A DNA stretch of 64,000 nucleotides, taken from Chryseobacterium taichungense. Its GTDB lineage: Bacteria; Bacteroidota; Bacteroidia; Flavobacteriales; Weeksellaceae. The translations under genes and the position numbers were made by a program. The notes under the pieces were generated by a model. That model was not told the origin of the DNA, did no database searches, and was given only the letters and a program-made list of their open reading frames with translations. Of the stretch, positions 27,049 through 36,482 are shown piece by piece (within the stretch, counting starts at the first letter, position 1; every line of letters begins with the position of its first letter). The DNA lies in assembly GCF_900109935.1 (NCBI RefSeq), contig NZ_FOBV01000006.1:204533-268532 (forward strand). Direction: 5' to 3'.

Positions 27049-27888
27049 TTATTTCAGAGCATCGAATTCTACATAATTGAAGTCAGGGGAAGAAGTGAAT
27101 AGCTGTCTCAAAACGGATGCGTGGCCATTGCCGACAATCACCAGCAATCTATCTTCCGGATTATGCGGAATATTCTGAATATTTCTGAATATCCTCAGGT
27201 TCCGGTTATACCAGTATAAGGCCAGCATATCGGCGCCGTCATATTTTCTCAGCTTAAAATCTCCACTCAGATAAGCCCCATATTCATGTTGATGATATTC
27301 TTTTCCGTTCATATATTTAAAGAGATCCAGCAGCGATTTGAAGTTTTTGGGTTCTGTGCTTTTAAAGAAAGCATCATATTGTTTCGAAACAGGATCATTA
27401 CTCAGGAAATCATAGTCTGCACTCAGATTCTTAAAATATAATGAGTCTGTCTTTCCGAATTTTTCCTGCAGATCATCCAGCACCGAATTCGCATCAACGC
27501 TATACAGCTCGTTTATTCCAAGATCTTTTGCAATGCGCATGGCAAGCTGATAACGCTCGTCTCTTTTATCGGTATGCTTACCTTCTTTATATTCTTTTAA
27601 TTTCTGGTTGGCGTTCCAGTCGGGATCTGCTTCGATGGCAATTTTCGTAGGCTTGAACTTTTTAATGTAGTCTACAAGCTCAGTGACTTCTTTTGCCGTT
27701 TTAGGGGATAGTACATCCACCTGATCTCCTTTTTCTGTTTTATGGGCATCGAGATCCGGATAATCGAAATGGAAGGATCCTACGACGAGTACTTTTGTTT
27801 TAGAACCTGGAAAATATTCTGCGGGCTTTTTCTGTGCGGTAATGATTGTTGATAAGCAAAGCAAAAATGCGCATACTAATGTTTTCAT
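27049..27888 (-). CDS. DUF5694-like secreted protein, 279 aa, paralog of the neighbour
   Basis: Signal peptide of about 18 residues (to ITAQ). VLVVGSFHFDYPDLD lies near 33-47, KIAIEADP near 95, ALYWYNRNLRIF near 222, and LLVIVGNGHASVLRQL near 248. The spacing of these blocks matches the protein at 26019, so the two are an old tandem duplication with low identity. Both are on the minus strand, probably in separate transcripts. Likely a periplasmic enzyme of the TraB/TIKI-like superfamily; the substrate cannot be read from the sequence. Confidence 0.65.
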   Translation of the reverse strand: MKTLVCAFLLCLSTIITAQKKPAEYFPGSKTKVLVVGSFHFDYPDLDAHKTEKGDQVDVLSPKTAKEVTELVDYIKKFKPTKIAIEADPDWNANQKLKEYKEGKHTDKRDERYQLAMRIAKDLGINELYSVDANSVLDDLQEKFGKTDSLYFKNLSADYDFLSNDPVSKQYDAFFKSTEPKNFKSLLDLFKYMNGKEYHQHEYGAYLSGDFKLRKYDGADMLALYWYNRNLRIFRNIQNIPHNPEDRLLVIVGNGHASVLRQLFTSSPDFNYVEFDALK

Positions 27889-28071
27889 AATTATTGGTTT
27901 AATGAATGATTACTCTGTACTGTTCTCTGCAAAATTATCGTTTGCCATTAATAAGAAGTAATGCATTTCGGCCAACCGCAATAAAACAACCACGAAATAG
28001 ATTGATCGGGAAAAAAGAATAGTTTATCGAAAATGCAGGGTACATTTTCGCAGAAAATCTATTTTTGCTGT

Positions 28072-29088
28072 ATGAAAACCAGTAAACTCCTTTATCTGCA
28101 TATTTTCTTTTGGGTGATCTATATCATCGGGGCGGTTCTGATTCCCTATTTTGTATTCTATTCCAATGCTACCATATTTAATATAACCTTCTTTATCACC
28201 AGTATCATCTGCTTTTACGTTAACTATTTTATTGTCGTTCCCAGATTTTTTGAAGCTGACAAAATTTATAAATCCATTGTTGCTTTTTTCCTGAGCGTAA
28301 GTTCTTTTGTGTTGGTAAGATATTTTGCAGAGGAATGGTTTCTGCCTACTTATTTCGGAATCAGGAATTATTCGGAAGATACCGATTTCGGCTTTTATTT
28401 CTTCGACAATATTTTTTACAGCAGCACCACGATCTTTATCAGCACTACGTTCTGGTTCTTCAAATATTCCATCATTGCAGAAGAAGAAAAATCTCAGCTC
28501 ATTGAAGCTAAAAAAACCGCGGAATTACAGGCGCTGAAAACCCAGATCAATCCTCATTTTATCTTTAATTCTTTAAACAATATCTATTCTCTTGTATATC
28601 AGAAATCGGATAATGCACTGCCTGCTATTGAAGAGCTGAGCAGGCTGCTCCGGTACAGCACGAAAGATCTCGGTGAAGACCAAATTGCTCTGGAAAAAGA
28701 GATTGGCTATATCGAAAGTCTAATGGCGTTGGAAAAACTCAGGATTAAAAATCCGGAACTGCTGGTGTTTGAAAAGAAAATCCTTCATCTGAATCTCAGC
28801 ATTTCACCGATGATTCTGGTTCCGTTTGTTGAAAATGCTTTTAAACATGGTGACTTCAGGAATAAAGGCTTTACCATGAGAATTTCCGATGAGAATAAGA
28901 TCTTGCACTTTTATCTTTCAAACTATAAAACAGGAAAGATGAAAGATACCGTATCAGGAATTGGTATTGACAATGTAAGGAAAAGGCTGGAAATTTTATA
29001 TCCTCAAAGATATACCCTTGATATTAAAGACCTGGAAAAGGAATTTGTAGTAGATTTGAAAATTAATTTAAGAGATGAAAACCATTAA
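28072..29088 (+). CDS. LytS-type sensor histidine kinase, 338 aa
   Basis: Four hydrophobic segments in the first 135 residues form the sensor, followed by a short coiled region and the His_kinase domain. The phospho-accepting His is in TQINPHFIFNSLNNIYS (H162). The ATPase part has PFVENAFKHG and GIGIDNVRKRL. The ATG at 28072 is preferred over 28033 because TATTTTTG at 28060-28067, a -7 box, lies between them, which would give a nearly leaderless mRNA. The stop overlaps the start of the response regulator by 14 nt, so the pair is co-translated. The signal is unknown. Confidence 0.9.
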   Translation: MKTSKLLYLHIFFWVIYIIGAVLIPYFVFYSNATIFNITFFITSIICFYVNYFIVVPRFFEADKIYKSIVAFFLSVSSFVLVRYFAEEWFLPTYFGIRNYSEDTDFGFYFFDNIFYSSTTIFISTTFWFFKYSIIAEEEKSQLIEAKKTAELQALKTQINPHFIFNSLNNIYSLVYQKSDNALPAIEELSRLLRYSTKDLGEDQIALEKEIGYIESLMALEKLRIKNPELLVFEKKILHLNLSISPMILVPFVENAFKHGDFRNKGFTMRISDENKILHFYLSNYKTGKMKDTVSGIGIDNVRKRLEILYPQRYTLDIKDLEKEFVVDLKINLRDENH

Positions 29089-29758
29089 ATGTATTATTGT
29101 GGATGATGAGCCGCTGGCCATTTCTCTGCTGGAAAATTATATTCAGGAAATTCCTTTTCTTGAGCTGGTCCTCTCCTCTGAAAATTCCATTGAAGCTTTG
29201 GAATATATTCAGAATCATGAATGTGATCTTGTATTTCTGGATATCCAGATGCCGGAACTTACCGGGATCAATTTCATGAAAATCCTTGGCAATAGGATGA
29301 AGTATATTTTAACAACCGCTTATTCCGAATACGCTTTGGAAGGCTATGAACATCATATTGTCGACTATCTCTTAAAGCCGATCTCCCTTGAACGTTTTCG
29401 TAAAAGTGCGGTAAAGGCGCAGGAGCGCTTTTCATTAGGTAAACAGGCGCAGGAGTATTTCTTTGTAAAATCTTCCGGAAAACAGCACCGGATCGGTTTT
29501 GAAGATATTTTATATATTGAGAGCATTAGAGATTATGTCAATATAAAAACTGCTGAAGAGGAATTCATCATTTTAGATACTTTAAAGTCAATGGAACAGC
29601 AGCTTCCTGAAAGCTCTTTTGTAAGAATTCATAAATCTTTTATCGTTAACATTAATCATATTAAAAACATCGGAACTAAAAAGATCATTATTGGCCCTGA
29701 CCACGAGATCCCGATCGGTGAGAATTATAAGATGAATTTTTTAAACCGCCTCAAGTAA
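29075..29758 (+). CDS. LytTR-family response regulator, 227 aa
   Basis: Receiver domain with D10-D11 and the phosphorylation site D56 (LVFLDIQMPEL) and the KP pair (YLLKPISLERF near 105). A LytTR DNA-binding domain follows from about residue 130 (FFVKSSGKQHRIGFEDILYIESIRDYVNI, SFVRIHKSFIVNINHI). It overlaps the kinase gene and is followed by a hairpin terminator, so the operon has two genes. LytTR regulators bind short direct repeats in target promoters; no target can be named here. Confidence 0.92.
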   Translation: MKTIKCIIVDDEPLAISLLENYIQEIPFLELVLSSENSIEALEYIQNHECDLVFLDIQMPELTGINFMKILGNRMKYILTTAYSEYALEGYEHHIVDYLLKPISLERFRKSAVKAQERFSLGKQAQEYFFVKSSGKQHRIGFEDILYIESIRDYVNIKTAEEEFIILDTLKSMEQQLPESSFVRIHKSFIVNINHIKNIGTKKIIIGPDHEIPIGENYKMNFLNRLK

Positions 29759-29788
29759 AAAAGCAACCCCGATCCGGAGTTGCTTTTT
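29757..29788 (+). terminator. Terminator of the LytS/LytTR operon, possibly bidirectional
   Basis: AAAAAGCAAC-CCC with GGAG-GTTGCTTTTT-type arms around GATCC. It has A-run before and T-run after, so it could also terminate the convergent aconitase gene ending at 29812. Confidence 0.75.
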
Positions 29789-29811
29789 CTATCATTAATT
29801 AAATCTAACAA

Positions 29812-32082
29812 TTAATTTTTTTCTTGTTGCTTGATAAGGTTTAGTGCAGAACCTGCCTTAAACCATTCGATCTGCTGATCGTTATACGTATGGTTTGCCA
29901 TAATGATGTCTTTGCTTCCGTCTGCGTGTACGAATTCCAAAGTCAGTTGTTTTCCAGGAGCAAATTGCTCAAGATCTAGGAAATTAACTGTGTCATCTTC
30001 CAACACTTTATCATAGTCAGCTTCATTAGCGAAAGTTAACCCAAGCATCCCTTGTTTTTTAAGGTTCGTTTCATGGATTCTCGCGAATGATTTTACCAAT
30101 ACTGCTTTTACGCCAAGGTGTCTTGGTTCCATCGCAGCATGCTCTCTTGAAGAACCTTCACCATAATTCTGGTCTCCTACAACGATTGAAGGAACTCCTG
30201 CAGCTTTGTAAGCTCTTTGTACAGCAGGAACTTCACCATATTCACCGGTAAGCTGGTTTTTCACTTTGTTGGTTTCCATGTTGTAAGCGTTTACGGCTCC
30301 GATCAGCATGTTGTTGGAAATATTATCTAAGTGACCTCTGTATTTCAACCATGGTCCTGCCATAGAAATGTGGTCGGTTGTACATTTTCCGAATGCTTTG
30401 ATCAAAACTTTAGCACCTTCAATATTTTTACCGTCCCAAGCCGGGAACTCTTCTAATAATTGAAGTCTGTCTGAAGTAGGACTTACATTTACCACAACGT
30501 GAGATCCGTCTTCAGATGGAGCCTGGTATCCGTTGTCTTCTACAGCGAAACCTTTTGATGGCAATTCAGAACCTTTTGGCTCGTCCAACTTGATCTGCTC
30601 ACCTGATTCGGTCGTTAAAGTATCTGTGATTGGGTTGAAGTCTAATCTTCCGGAGATTGCTACTGCAGCAACCATTTCAGGAGAAGCTACGAATGCATGG
30701 GTATTTGGGTTACCGTCTGCTCTTTTAGCAAAGTTTCTGTTGAAAGAGTGAATAATAGAGTTTTTCTCTCCTTTTTCAGCACCTTCTCTGTCCCATTGTC
30801 CGATACATGGTCCACAAGCATTGGTAAAGATTCTTGCATTCTCAAATTTTCTGAAAGAATCTAAGAATCCGTCTCTTTCAGCAGTATATTTTACCTGCTC
30901 AGAACCTGGGTTGATCCCTAAGATTGCTTTAGGTTTTACGCCTTTGGCAACGGCATCTTCCACGATAGAAGCAGCTCTTGATAAATCTTCGTAAGAAGAG
31001 TTGGTACAAGATCCGATCAACGCCCATTCAACTTCAAGTGGCCATCCGTTAGCTTCTGCTTTTGCTCTGAATTCAGAAACAGGTGTCGCCAAATCCGGAG
31101 TAAAAGGTCCGTTTAAGTGAGGGGTAAGTTCAGAAAGGTTGATTTCTATTAACTGATCAAAATATTGTTCAGGGTTTGCATATACTTCAGCATCACCTGT
31201 CAAGTGTTCTGCAATCTGATCTGCAGCATCCACTACATCCTGTCTTCCGGTAGAAGCAAGATATCTTCTCATGGAATCATCATATCCGAAAGTAGAAGTG
31301 GTAGCACCGATTTCAGCACCCATGTTACAGATTGTTCCTTTTCCTGTTGCGGAAAGAGATTCTGCACCTTCTCCGAAATATTCTACGATACATCCGGTAC
31401 CTCCTTTTACGGTAAGGATACCTGCAACTTTAAGGATAACGTCTTTCGCAGAAGTCCATCCTGACATTTTACCGGTAAGTTTTACCCCGATAAGCTTAGG
31501 CATTTTAAGTTCCCATGCCATACCTGCCATTACGTCTACTGCATCAGCACCACCTACACCGATAGCGACCATTCCTAACCCTCCTGCGTTTACCGTGTGA
31601 GAGTCAGTTCCGATCATCATACCGCCCGGGAATGCATAGTTTTCCAGTACTACCTGGTGGATGATTCCGGCTCCCGGCTTCCAGAAACCGATTCCGTATT
31701 TATCACAAACAGAACTCAGGAAGTTGAAAACCTCCGAGTTTTTATTGATACCTTCTTGTAAATCTTTATCAGCACCAACCTTTGCCTGGATCAGGTGATC
31801 TGCGTGAGCAGTTGAAGGAACGGCTACTTTAGATTTTCCAGCCTGCATAAACTGCAGAAGCGCCATCTGTGCAGTTGCATCCTGCATTGCTACTCTGTCC
31901 GGTGCGAAGTCTACATAAGAATTTCCTCTTTCATAAGCCTGTGTAGCATTACCTTCCCAAAGGTGAGTGTATAATATTTTTTCTGATAATGTAAGAGGTT
32001 TCCCCACGATCTGTCTTGCGGCTGCAATCCTTTCAGGGTAACGCTCGTACACTTTTTTGATCATATCGATATCAAATGTCAT
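29812..32082 (-). CDS. acn: Aconitate hydratase, 756 aa
   Basis: TCA-cycle enzyme that converts citrate to isocitrate with a [4Fe-4S] cluster. Cluster ligands are C359 (IGSCTNSS) and C423/C426 ([10 protein letters not shown]). [11 protein letters not shown] at 88-98, IGTDSHT at 157-163 and the C-terminal swivel domain ([15 protein letters not shown]) are all present. Length and sequence follow the mitochondrial type used by Bacteroidota rather than AcnB. A possible -7 box on the minus strand (TACTTTTG, 32127-32134) lies about 45 nt before the start. Monocistronic by spacing. Confidence 0.96.
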   Translation of the reverse strand: MTFDIDMIKKVYERYPERIAAARQIVGKPLTLSEKILYTHLWEGNATQAYERGNSYVDFAPDRVAMQDATAQMALLQFMQAGKSKVAVPSTAHADHLIQAKVGADKDLQEGINKNSEVFNFLSSVCDKYGIGFWKPGAGIIHQVVLENYAFPGGMMIGTDSHTVNAGGLGMVAIGVGGADAVDVMAGMAWELKMPKLIGVKLTGKMSGWTSAKDVILKVAGILTVKGGTGCIVEYFGEGAESLSATGKGTICNMGAEIGATTSTFGYDDSMRRYLASTGRQDVVDAADQIAEHLTGDAEVYANPEQYFDQLIEINLSELTPHLNGPFTPDLATPVSEFRAKAEANGWPLEVEWALIGSCTNSSYEDLSRAASIVEDAVAKGVKPKAILGINPGSEQVKYTAERDGFLDSFRKFENARIFTNACGPCIGQWDREGAEKGEKNSIIHSFNRNFAKRADGNPNTHAFVASPEMVAAVAISGRLDFNPITDTLTTESGEQIKLDEPKGSELPSKGFAVEDNGYQAPSEDGSHVVVNVSPTSDRLQLLEEFPAWDGKNIEGAKVLIKAFGKCTTDHISMAGPWLKYRGHLDNISNNMLIGAVNAYNMETNKVKNQLTGEYGEVPAVQRAYKAAGVPSIVVGDQNYGEGSSREHAAMEPRHLGVKAVLVKSFARIHETNLKKQGMLGLTFANEADYDKVLEDDTVNFLDLEQFAPGKQLTLEFVHADGSKDIIMANHTYNDQQIEWFKAGSALNLIKQQEKN

Positions 32083-32229
32083 ATCTCAAAAACGTTTTAA
32101 AATTATCAAACAATTATAAATGTTCCCAAAAGTACGAATTTTTAATATTTTATAGGGGTTATATTATTTAGATTCTTTATAAATATGAATTTTATAATTT
32201 CTATTTTTCAACGTATTTTTGCAGACAAT

Positions 32230-32982
32230 ATGGGTATAAAAAATATAATTCAGGTTTTAAGTTTGTTGATTTCGGTTGCTGTATTTTCTCAAAAATCAAC
32301 TCCGAAAAAAGCACCTGTAAAAAAGAAAGTGATCGTTGCGAAGGAAAATACTGTTTTACCTGTTATTAATGAAGACCTTCCTCTTTTAATTCCAAAAAAG
32401 AAAGATGGTAATTTCGGGTATGTCGATCAGAAAGGAAGATTTGTTATAAAACCAGAGTATCATATCGCGGTTTTCTTTTATGAAGACTGCAACCTGCTGA
32501 ATGCTCCGGATGAAAAACTGAGGAAATTCGGAACGGCGGATTATGCAACGGTGGAGAAAGACGAAATCTCATACAGAGTAGATAAAAAGGGAAAAAGAGT
32601 ATACCGTTTCAGGCAGGAAGATCTCGGTAAATGTGTGCACAAAGAATATACACAACAGCTTTATCAGGCTTATGTTTTAAATGGATTCTACGGAATTATT
32701 GAGAAAGCTACTTTTAAAGACCCGGCAGATTACAGGCAGTTTCAGATCTATCCTCAATACGATTATCTGTTCATTCTTGAAGGTGATGATGTGGCCAATC
32801 CTATGATTATTGCCTCAAAAAACAATATGTTTGGAGTTATTGATGTTCACAATAGAATTATCATCCCTTTTGAGTATGACGACATCAAACGTAACTTCAG
32901 CTGGAAGCTCGGAAAAATGTTTGATGTTTCCAAAGATGGCAAAAATTATTATTACATCGACTCAAAAAACAGGACTTATTAG
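32230..32982 (+). CDS. WG-repeat secreted protein, 250 aa
   Basis: The start at 32230 gives a clean signal peptide (MGIKNIIQVLSLLISVAVFSQ). The upstream in-frame ATG at 32185 would add residues containing the promoter-like TATTTTTG (32214-32221) and is less likely. After a lysine-rich linker come WG-type repeats: GNFGYVDQKGRFVIKPEY near residues 64-81 and NNMFGVIDVHNRIIIPFEYDDI near 197-218, plus a less regular one between. WG repeats are short beta units of unknown binding function common in Bacteroidota. It is a single gene and no partner is visible. Confidence 0.75.
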   Translation: MGIKNIIQVLSLLISVAVFSQKSTPKKAPVKKKVIVAKENTVLPVINEDLPLLIPKKKDGNFGYVDQKGRFVIKPEYHIAVFFYEDCNLLNAPDEKLRKFGTADYATVEKDEISYRVDKKGKRVYRFRQEDLGKCVHKEYTQQLYQAYVLNGFYGIIEKATFKDPADYRQFQIYPQYDYLFILEGDDVANPMIIASKNNMFGVIDVHNRIIIPFEYDDIKRNFSWKLGKMFDVSKDGKNYYYIDSKNRTY

Positions 32983-33067
32983 AAAGAGGTACTGAAAAAA
33001 CAGGGTTACATTAAAAAATAATTCAAAATTCATTCTTAACGGTTGATCTTCTGTGCCAATATTTTTG

Positions 33068-33075
33068 TACTTTTG
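33068..33075 (+). promoter_or_regulatory. -7 promoter box of the TPP-controlled receptor
   Basis: TACTTTTG at 33068-33075; a GTTG about 22 nt upstream could serve as -33 element. Transcription would begin right at the 5' edge of the riboswitch aptamer, which supports both calls. Confidence 0.55.
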
Positions 33076-33085
33076 CGGCAGATAT

Positions 33086-33153
33086 AAAGGGGTGCTTTAA
33101 TAAGCTGAGATTATACCCAATGAACCTGGAACGGGTAATGCTGTTTAGGGAAT
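33086..33153 (+). ncRNA. TPP (THI-box) riboswitch
   Basis: Contains the conserved blocks in order: GGGGTGC (33089-33095), CTGAGA (33105-33110), ATACCC, TGAACCTG (33121-33128), CGGGTAATG (33132-33140) and TAGGG closing P1. This is a near-consensus thiamin pyrophosphate aptamer. It lies about 115 nt upstream of the TonB-dependent receptor start. Confidence 0.95.
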
Positions 33154-33155
33154 TT

Positions 33156-33222
33156 AAAAAATGTAACAATAGAACAGTATAACATGTTTATTGTTAGACT
33201 GGTAAACTGATACATTTTTACA
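33156..33222 (+). promoter_or_regulatory. Putative expression-platform hairpin of the TPP riboswitch
   Basis: AAAAAATGTA and AACAATA on the 5' side can pair with TATTGTT and TACATTTTT on the 3' side, giving a long imperfect hairpin whose 3' arm ends in a T-run. This fits a terminator that forms when TPP is bound. The alternate pairing with the aptamer is not resolved by eye. Confidence 0.5.
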
Positions 33223-33269
33223 TTAATTTAATCCGCCCCTTTTATTCATTAAATGTTAAAATTTATAGA

Positions 33270-35375
33270 ATGAAAGGATTATTTTTTTTAGGCCTTACCA
33301 TAGGCTCAGTGGCCTTTATCCAGGCACAGAATACCGATTCCTTAAAAATAAAGGAAATTGAAGCCGTTAACTTTACGAAAAGACTTCCTGTTGCCAAAGA
33401 GATCATTAATATTCAAAGAGATTTAGACAGTAAAAATCTTGGGCAGGATCTTCCGATTCTCCTTAAAAATCAAACGTCTGTTATTTCAACTTCCGATGCA
33501 GGAAATGGTATTGGCTATACCGGTTTCAGGATCCGTGGGGTTTCGGGAAGTGGCATCAATGTGATGATGAATGGAGTGCCGTACAATGATTCTGAAAGTC
33601 AGGGTACTTTCTTTGTGAATGTTCCTGATCTTACAAGCTCTGCGTCGCAAATTGTCATTCAGCGGGGTGTGGGAACATCGAATAATGGAGCTGCGGCTTT
33701 CGGAGCAAGCATTAATGTGCTTTCAAAAGATCCTGAAGACAAATTTTATGTAAAAACAGATGATAGTTATGGATCATTTAATACCTATAAATACTCGGCA
33801 GAAATAGGTTCCGGGAAATTCTGGGGAAATCGCCTTTCGGTGATGGGAAGATATACGCATATCAATTCTGATGGATATATCGATAGGGCATTTTCAAAGC
33901 TAAATTCTTACAACTTTACGGCTTTGTACGAAGAAGGAAATACCAGAATCCGTCTGATGGCTTTTGGTGGTAAAGAGAAAACCTACCAGGCCTGGAACGG
34001 AATCGACCGAAAAACTTGGGAAACTGATCCCAAATTCAATTATTCCGGGGCGATATACGATGCCAATTGGGAAAATATTGTAGGCTTTTACGATAATGAA
34101 ACAGACAATTACCGTCAGAATCACTATCAGTTGCTTTGGCAGCAAAAATTTAATGATAAATGGAATCTTGAAACTACCTTTCACTATACAAAAGGAAAAG
34201 GATATTACGAAAATTATAAACAGGGTGATCCATTTGCCAGATATAATTTGCCGGATTTTAATGGGGAAGAATATTCAGATTTTATCAGAAAGAAATGGCT
34301 GAATAACGATTTCTACGGAATGGTATCAACTCTTTATGGAAAACTGGGAATTATTGATTTAAATTTTGGGGCAGTGGCAAACCAGTACTACGGAAGGCAT
34401 TTCGGAAATGTGACCGGCGTTTTCCTTCCGCAAATTGATGAACATGAATATTACAGAAACCGCTCGGTTAAGAACGAAGTGGCAGGTTTTGCAAAAGCAT
34501 TGGTAAGAGTACATGATTTTGAATTCTTCGGAGATCTTCAGCTGAGAAATGTTGATTACGATACGAAAATCATTACCTCAGGAGATGATGAAGGCGCCAA
34601 TTTGGATAAAAACTGGCTGTTTTTCAACCCGAAACTGGGAATCAATTATAAAATTGGTAATGGAAAAATCTTTGTTTCCTACGCCCATGCTCACCGTGAA
34701 CCGAACCGTGACGACCTTTTGGCAAACAATGATGTAAAAGCAGAAAAACTGCATGATTTTGAAGCCGGTCTGGAAAGGCAGTTTGGGCCTGTGTCTTTTA
34801 CCGCAAACTTATATTATATGTATTATGTTAATCAGCTTGTCCTGAATGGTGAGCTGAATAACGTAGGCGCATTCATCAGAACCAACTCAGGGAAAAGTTT
34901 CCGCAGCGGTATCGAGTTGGGTGTCCTTGCCAAAATTTCCAAGCAATGGGAACTTACCGGGAATGTGAGTTTCAGCAACAACCGAAATTTAGACTTTAAA
35001 GTGGAAAATGAAAGTGGTGTGCAGGATCTCGGGAATACTCAGATTTCCTTCTCACCAGACGTGATCGCCAATCTCGGGATCAGATTTAATCCTGATAAAA
35101 ACTTTCAGTTTGCCCTTACCAACCAATATGTCGGAAAGCAGTATCTCGACAATTCTGAAGACCAAAATCTCCAGCTGAAAGATTATTTTCTTACCGATTT
35201 TAATGCTCAATACCAATTCAAAATTCATAATAATGACATCGCCCTCAAGCTCTTGGTAAACAATATTTTCAATAAAAAATATGTGAACAACGGCGCTGTG
35301 TACGATGGCTCTCCTTACTATTTTTCCCAGGCGGGAACCAACTTTATGTTTGGGATCAGCTGGAAAATTCAGTAA
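33270..35375 (+). CDS. TonB-dependent receptor, probable thiamin transporter, 701 aa
   Basis: Signal peptide of about 19 residues (to FIQAQ). The plug domain includes LGQDLPILLKNQTSVISTSDAGNGIGYTGFRIRG, NVMMNGVPYNDSESQGTFF and SQIVIQRGVGTSNNGAAAFGASINV (about 57-152). A 22-strand type barrel follows, ending YFSQAGTNFMFGISWKIQ with the usual aromatic end. The TPP riboswitch directly upstream links it to thiamin or a thiamin precursor, as known for TPP-regulated outer-membrane receptors of Bacteroidota. The substrate is inferred from regulation, not sequence. No inner-membrane PnuT partner is adjacent. Confidence 0.88.
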   Translation: MKGLFFLGLTIGSVAFIQAQNTDSLKIKEIEAVNFTKRLPVAKEIINIQRDLDSKNLGQDLPILLKNQTSVISTSDAGNGIGYTGFRIRGVSGSGINVMMNGVPYNDSESQGTFFVNVPDLTSSASQIVIQRGVGTSNNGAAAFGASINVLSKDPEDKFYVKTDDSYGSFNTYKYSAEIGSGKFWGNRLSVMGRYTHINSDGYIDRAFSKLNSYNFTALYEEGNTRIRLMAFGGKEKTYQAWNGIDRKTWETDPKFNYSGAIYDANWENIVGFYDNETDNYRQNHYQLLWQQKFNDKWNLETTFHYTKGKGYYENYKQGDPFARYNLPDFNGEEYSDFIRKKWLNNDFYGMVSTLYGKLGIIDLNFGAVANQYYGRHFGNVTGVFLPQIDEHEYYRNRSVKNEVAGFAKALVRVHDFEFFGDLQLRNVDYDTKIITSGDDEGANLDKNWLFFNPKLGINYKIGNGKIFVSYAHAHREPNRDDLLANNDVKAEKLHDFEAGLERQFGPVSFTANLYYMYYVNQLVLNGELNNVGAFIRTNSGKSFRSGIELGVLAKISKQWELTGNVSFSNNRNLDFKVENESGVQDLGNTQISFSPDVIANLGIRFNPDKNFQFALTNQYVGKQYLDNSEDQNLQLKDYFLTDFNAQYQFKIHNNDIALKLLVNNIFNKKYVNNGAVYDGSPYYFSQAGTNFMFGISWKIQ

Positions 35376-35426
35376 TTTATCAGGCTATATTGAAATAATT
35401 ATAGTAAAAAGTAAAGTTAGATTTTT

Positions 35427-35453
35427 AAGGCTGCTTCGGCGGCCTTTTTCTTT
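35427..35453 (+). terminator. Terminator after the TPP-controlled receptor
   Basis: Eight-bp stem AAGGCTGC / GCGGCCTT with one G-U pair and a UUCG tetraloop, followed by TTTTTCTTTT. A strong intrinsic terminator. Confidence 0.85.
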
Positions 35454-35460
35454 TTAAGAA

Positions 35461-35580
35461 GCTGATCCCGCTATCCACTGTATCTTTTGGGTTACGGCCT
35501 CCTGAACTGCGTTCGTAAATTTTCAATTTATACTCCGGCCGCAACCCAAAAGGATGCCGTTTCTATCGGGGCTAGGGTAG
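35461..35580. repeat. CCCGCTATCC..AAAAGGATGCC..CGGGGCTA intergenic element
   Basis: Long inverted repeat: ATCTTTTGGGTTACGGCC (about 35482-35499) pairs with GGCCGCAACCCAAAAGGAT (about 35537-35555), with outer CCCGCTATCC / CGGGGCTAGGG-like arms. Elements with this wording occur widely between genes in Chryseobacterium-type genomes in my recollection. It lies after a terminator and before the HU-domain gene. No ORF. Confidence 0.7.
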
Positions 35581-35696
35581 TGTCGCGATAACAATTCAAA
35601 AGTTTAAACCGGACTTCTAGGTGACATCCGTACTCATTGCCACACTGAAATAAAATCTCACAAAAAGTCATGAAAAAGTCATAAATTTGCCACCAA

Positions 35697-36482
35697 ATGA
35701 ATATTTCAGCTTACATTTTAGAATATTTGAAACAGTTCGGAACCGTTACCGTTCCGGATTTTGGGATATTTTCGTTGGAAAAGTCCAAGGCAATTATCAA
35801 TTCCGAAAATGGGAGCATTCTTCCTCCTGCAAGTAAAATTGTTTATACACCCGATTACAGGGTAAAATCTGACGATCTGGCTGCTTTTATTGCCAGTCAT
35901 AAGCAGATGACTCTGGAAGCATCGGGAACAGATCTGCAGATTCAGACCGATTTCTGGAAGAAAAAACTGCAGGCCGATCAGATGCTGGAAATTCAGGGGC
36001 TGGGTACGATATTTATTGAAGATGGTGAAACTCATTTTAAAGGAAACCGGTTGCAATCAGATCATCCGGATTTTTATGGGTTGGAGGAAATTAAATTTTC
36101 AGATATCAGCAACAAAGAATCTAAAACTGCCACTGCCGGAAAACCAGAAAAAGATTACAAGTTTAATAAGTCTATTCTCTGGATTTTCCTTATCATTATT
36201 CCTGTTGCGGGAATTTTGTATGTAGCGTTTACACAGCAGGAACTTCTGTTTGGGAAAAAATCATTTGATCCCGCCACGGTTTCGGTACAGACTACAACGC
36301 ACAGGATTCCTAAAGATACGCTGAAAGCACAGAAAGTGATTCCACCCATACCAGCGGATTCTTTAAAAAAAGATTCCCTAAGAAAAGATTCTGTAGTAAA
36401 ACAGAATATTCAGCCCGCATCAGGCCCTGCGGTAAAAACAAAGGCCCCCTTATACAACACTAAAAAGAAATGGCAAAAATAA
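35697..36482 (+). CDS. Membrane-anchored HU-domain protein, 261 aa
   Basis: N-terminal 1-125 resembles the CCDC81-like prokaryotic HU domain: YILEYLKQFGTVTVPDFGIF, two HU-like halves with ILPPASKIVYTPDY and LEIQGLGTIF. One membrane segment (IDLLNL-preceded in other frame, here SILWIFLIIIPVAGILYVAF, about 159-178) is followed by a lysine/proline-rich tail without a recognisable SPOR domain, which many relatives carry. The -7 box TAAATTTG (35682-35689) is 7 nt before the ATG, so the mRNA is probably leaderless. It overlaps the next gene by 13 nt. May tether DNA or cell-wall factors to the inner membrane; function unproven. Confidence 0.75.
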   Translation: MNISAYILEYLKQFGTVTVPDFGIFSLEKSKAIINSENGSILPPASKIVYTPDYRVKSDDLAAFIASHKQMTLEASGTDLQIQTDFWKKKLQADQMLEIQGLGTIFIEDGETHFKGNRLQSDHPDFYGLEEIKFSDISNKESKTATAGKPEKDYKFNKSILWIFLIIIPVAGILYVAFTQQELLFGKKSFDPATVSVQTTTHRIPKDTLKAQKVIPPIPADSLKKDSLRKDSVVKQNIQPASGPAVKTKAPLYNTKKKWQK

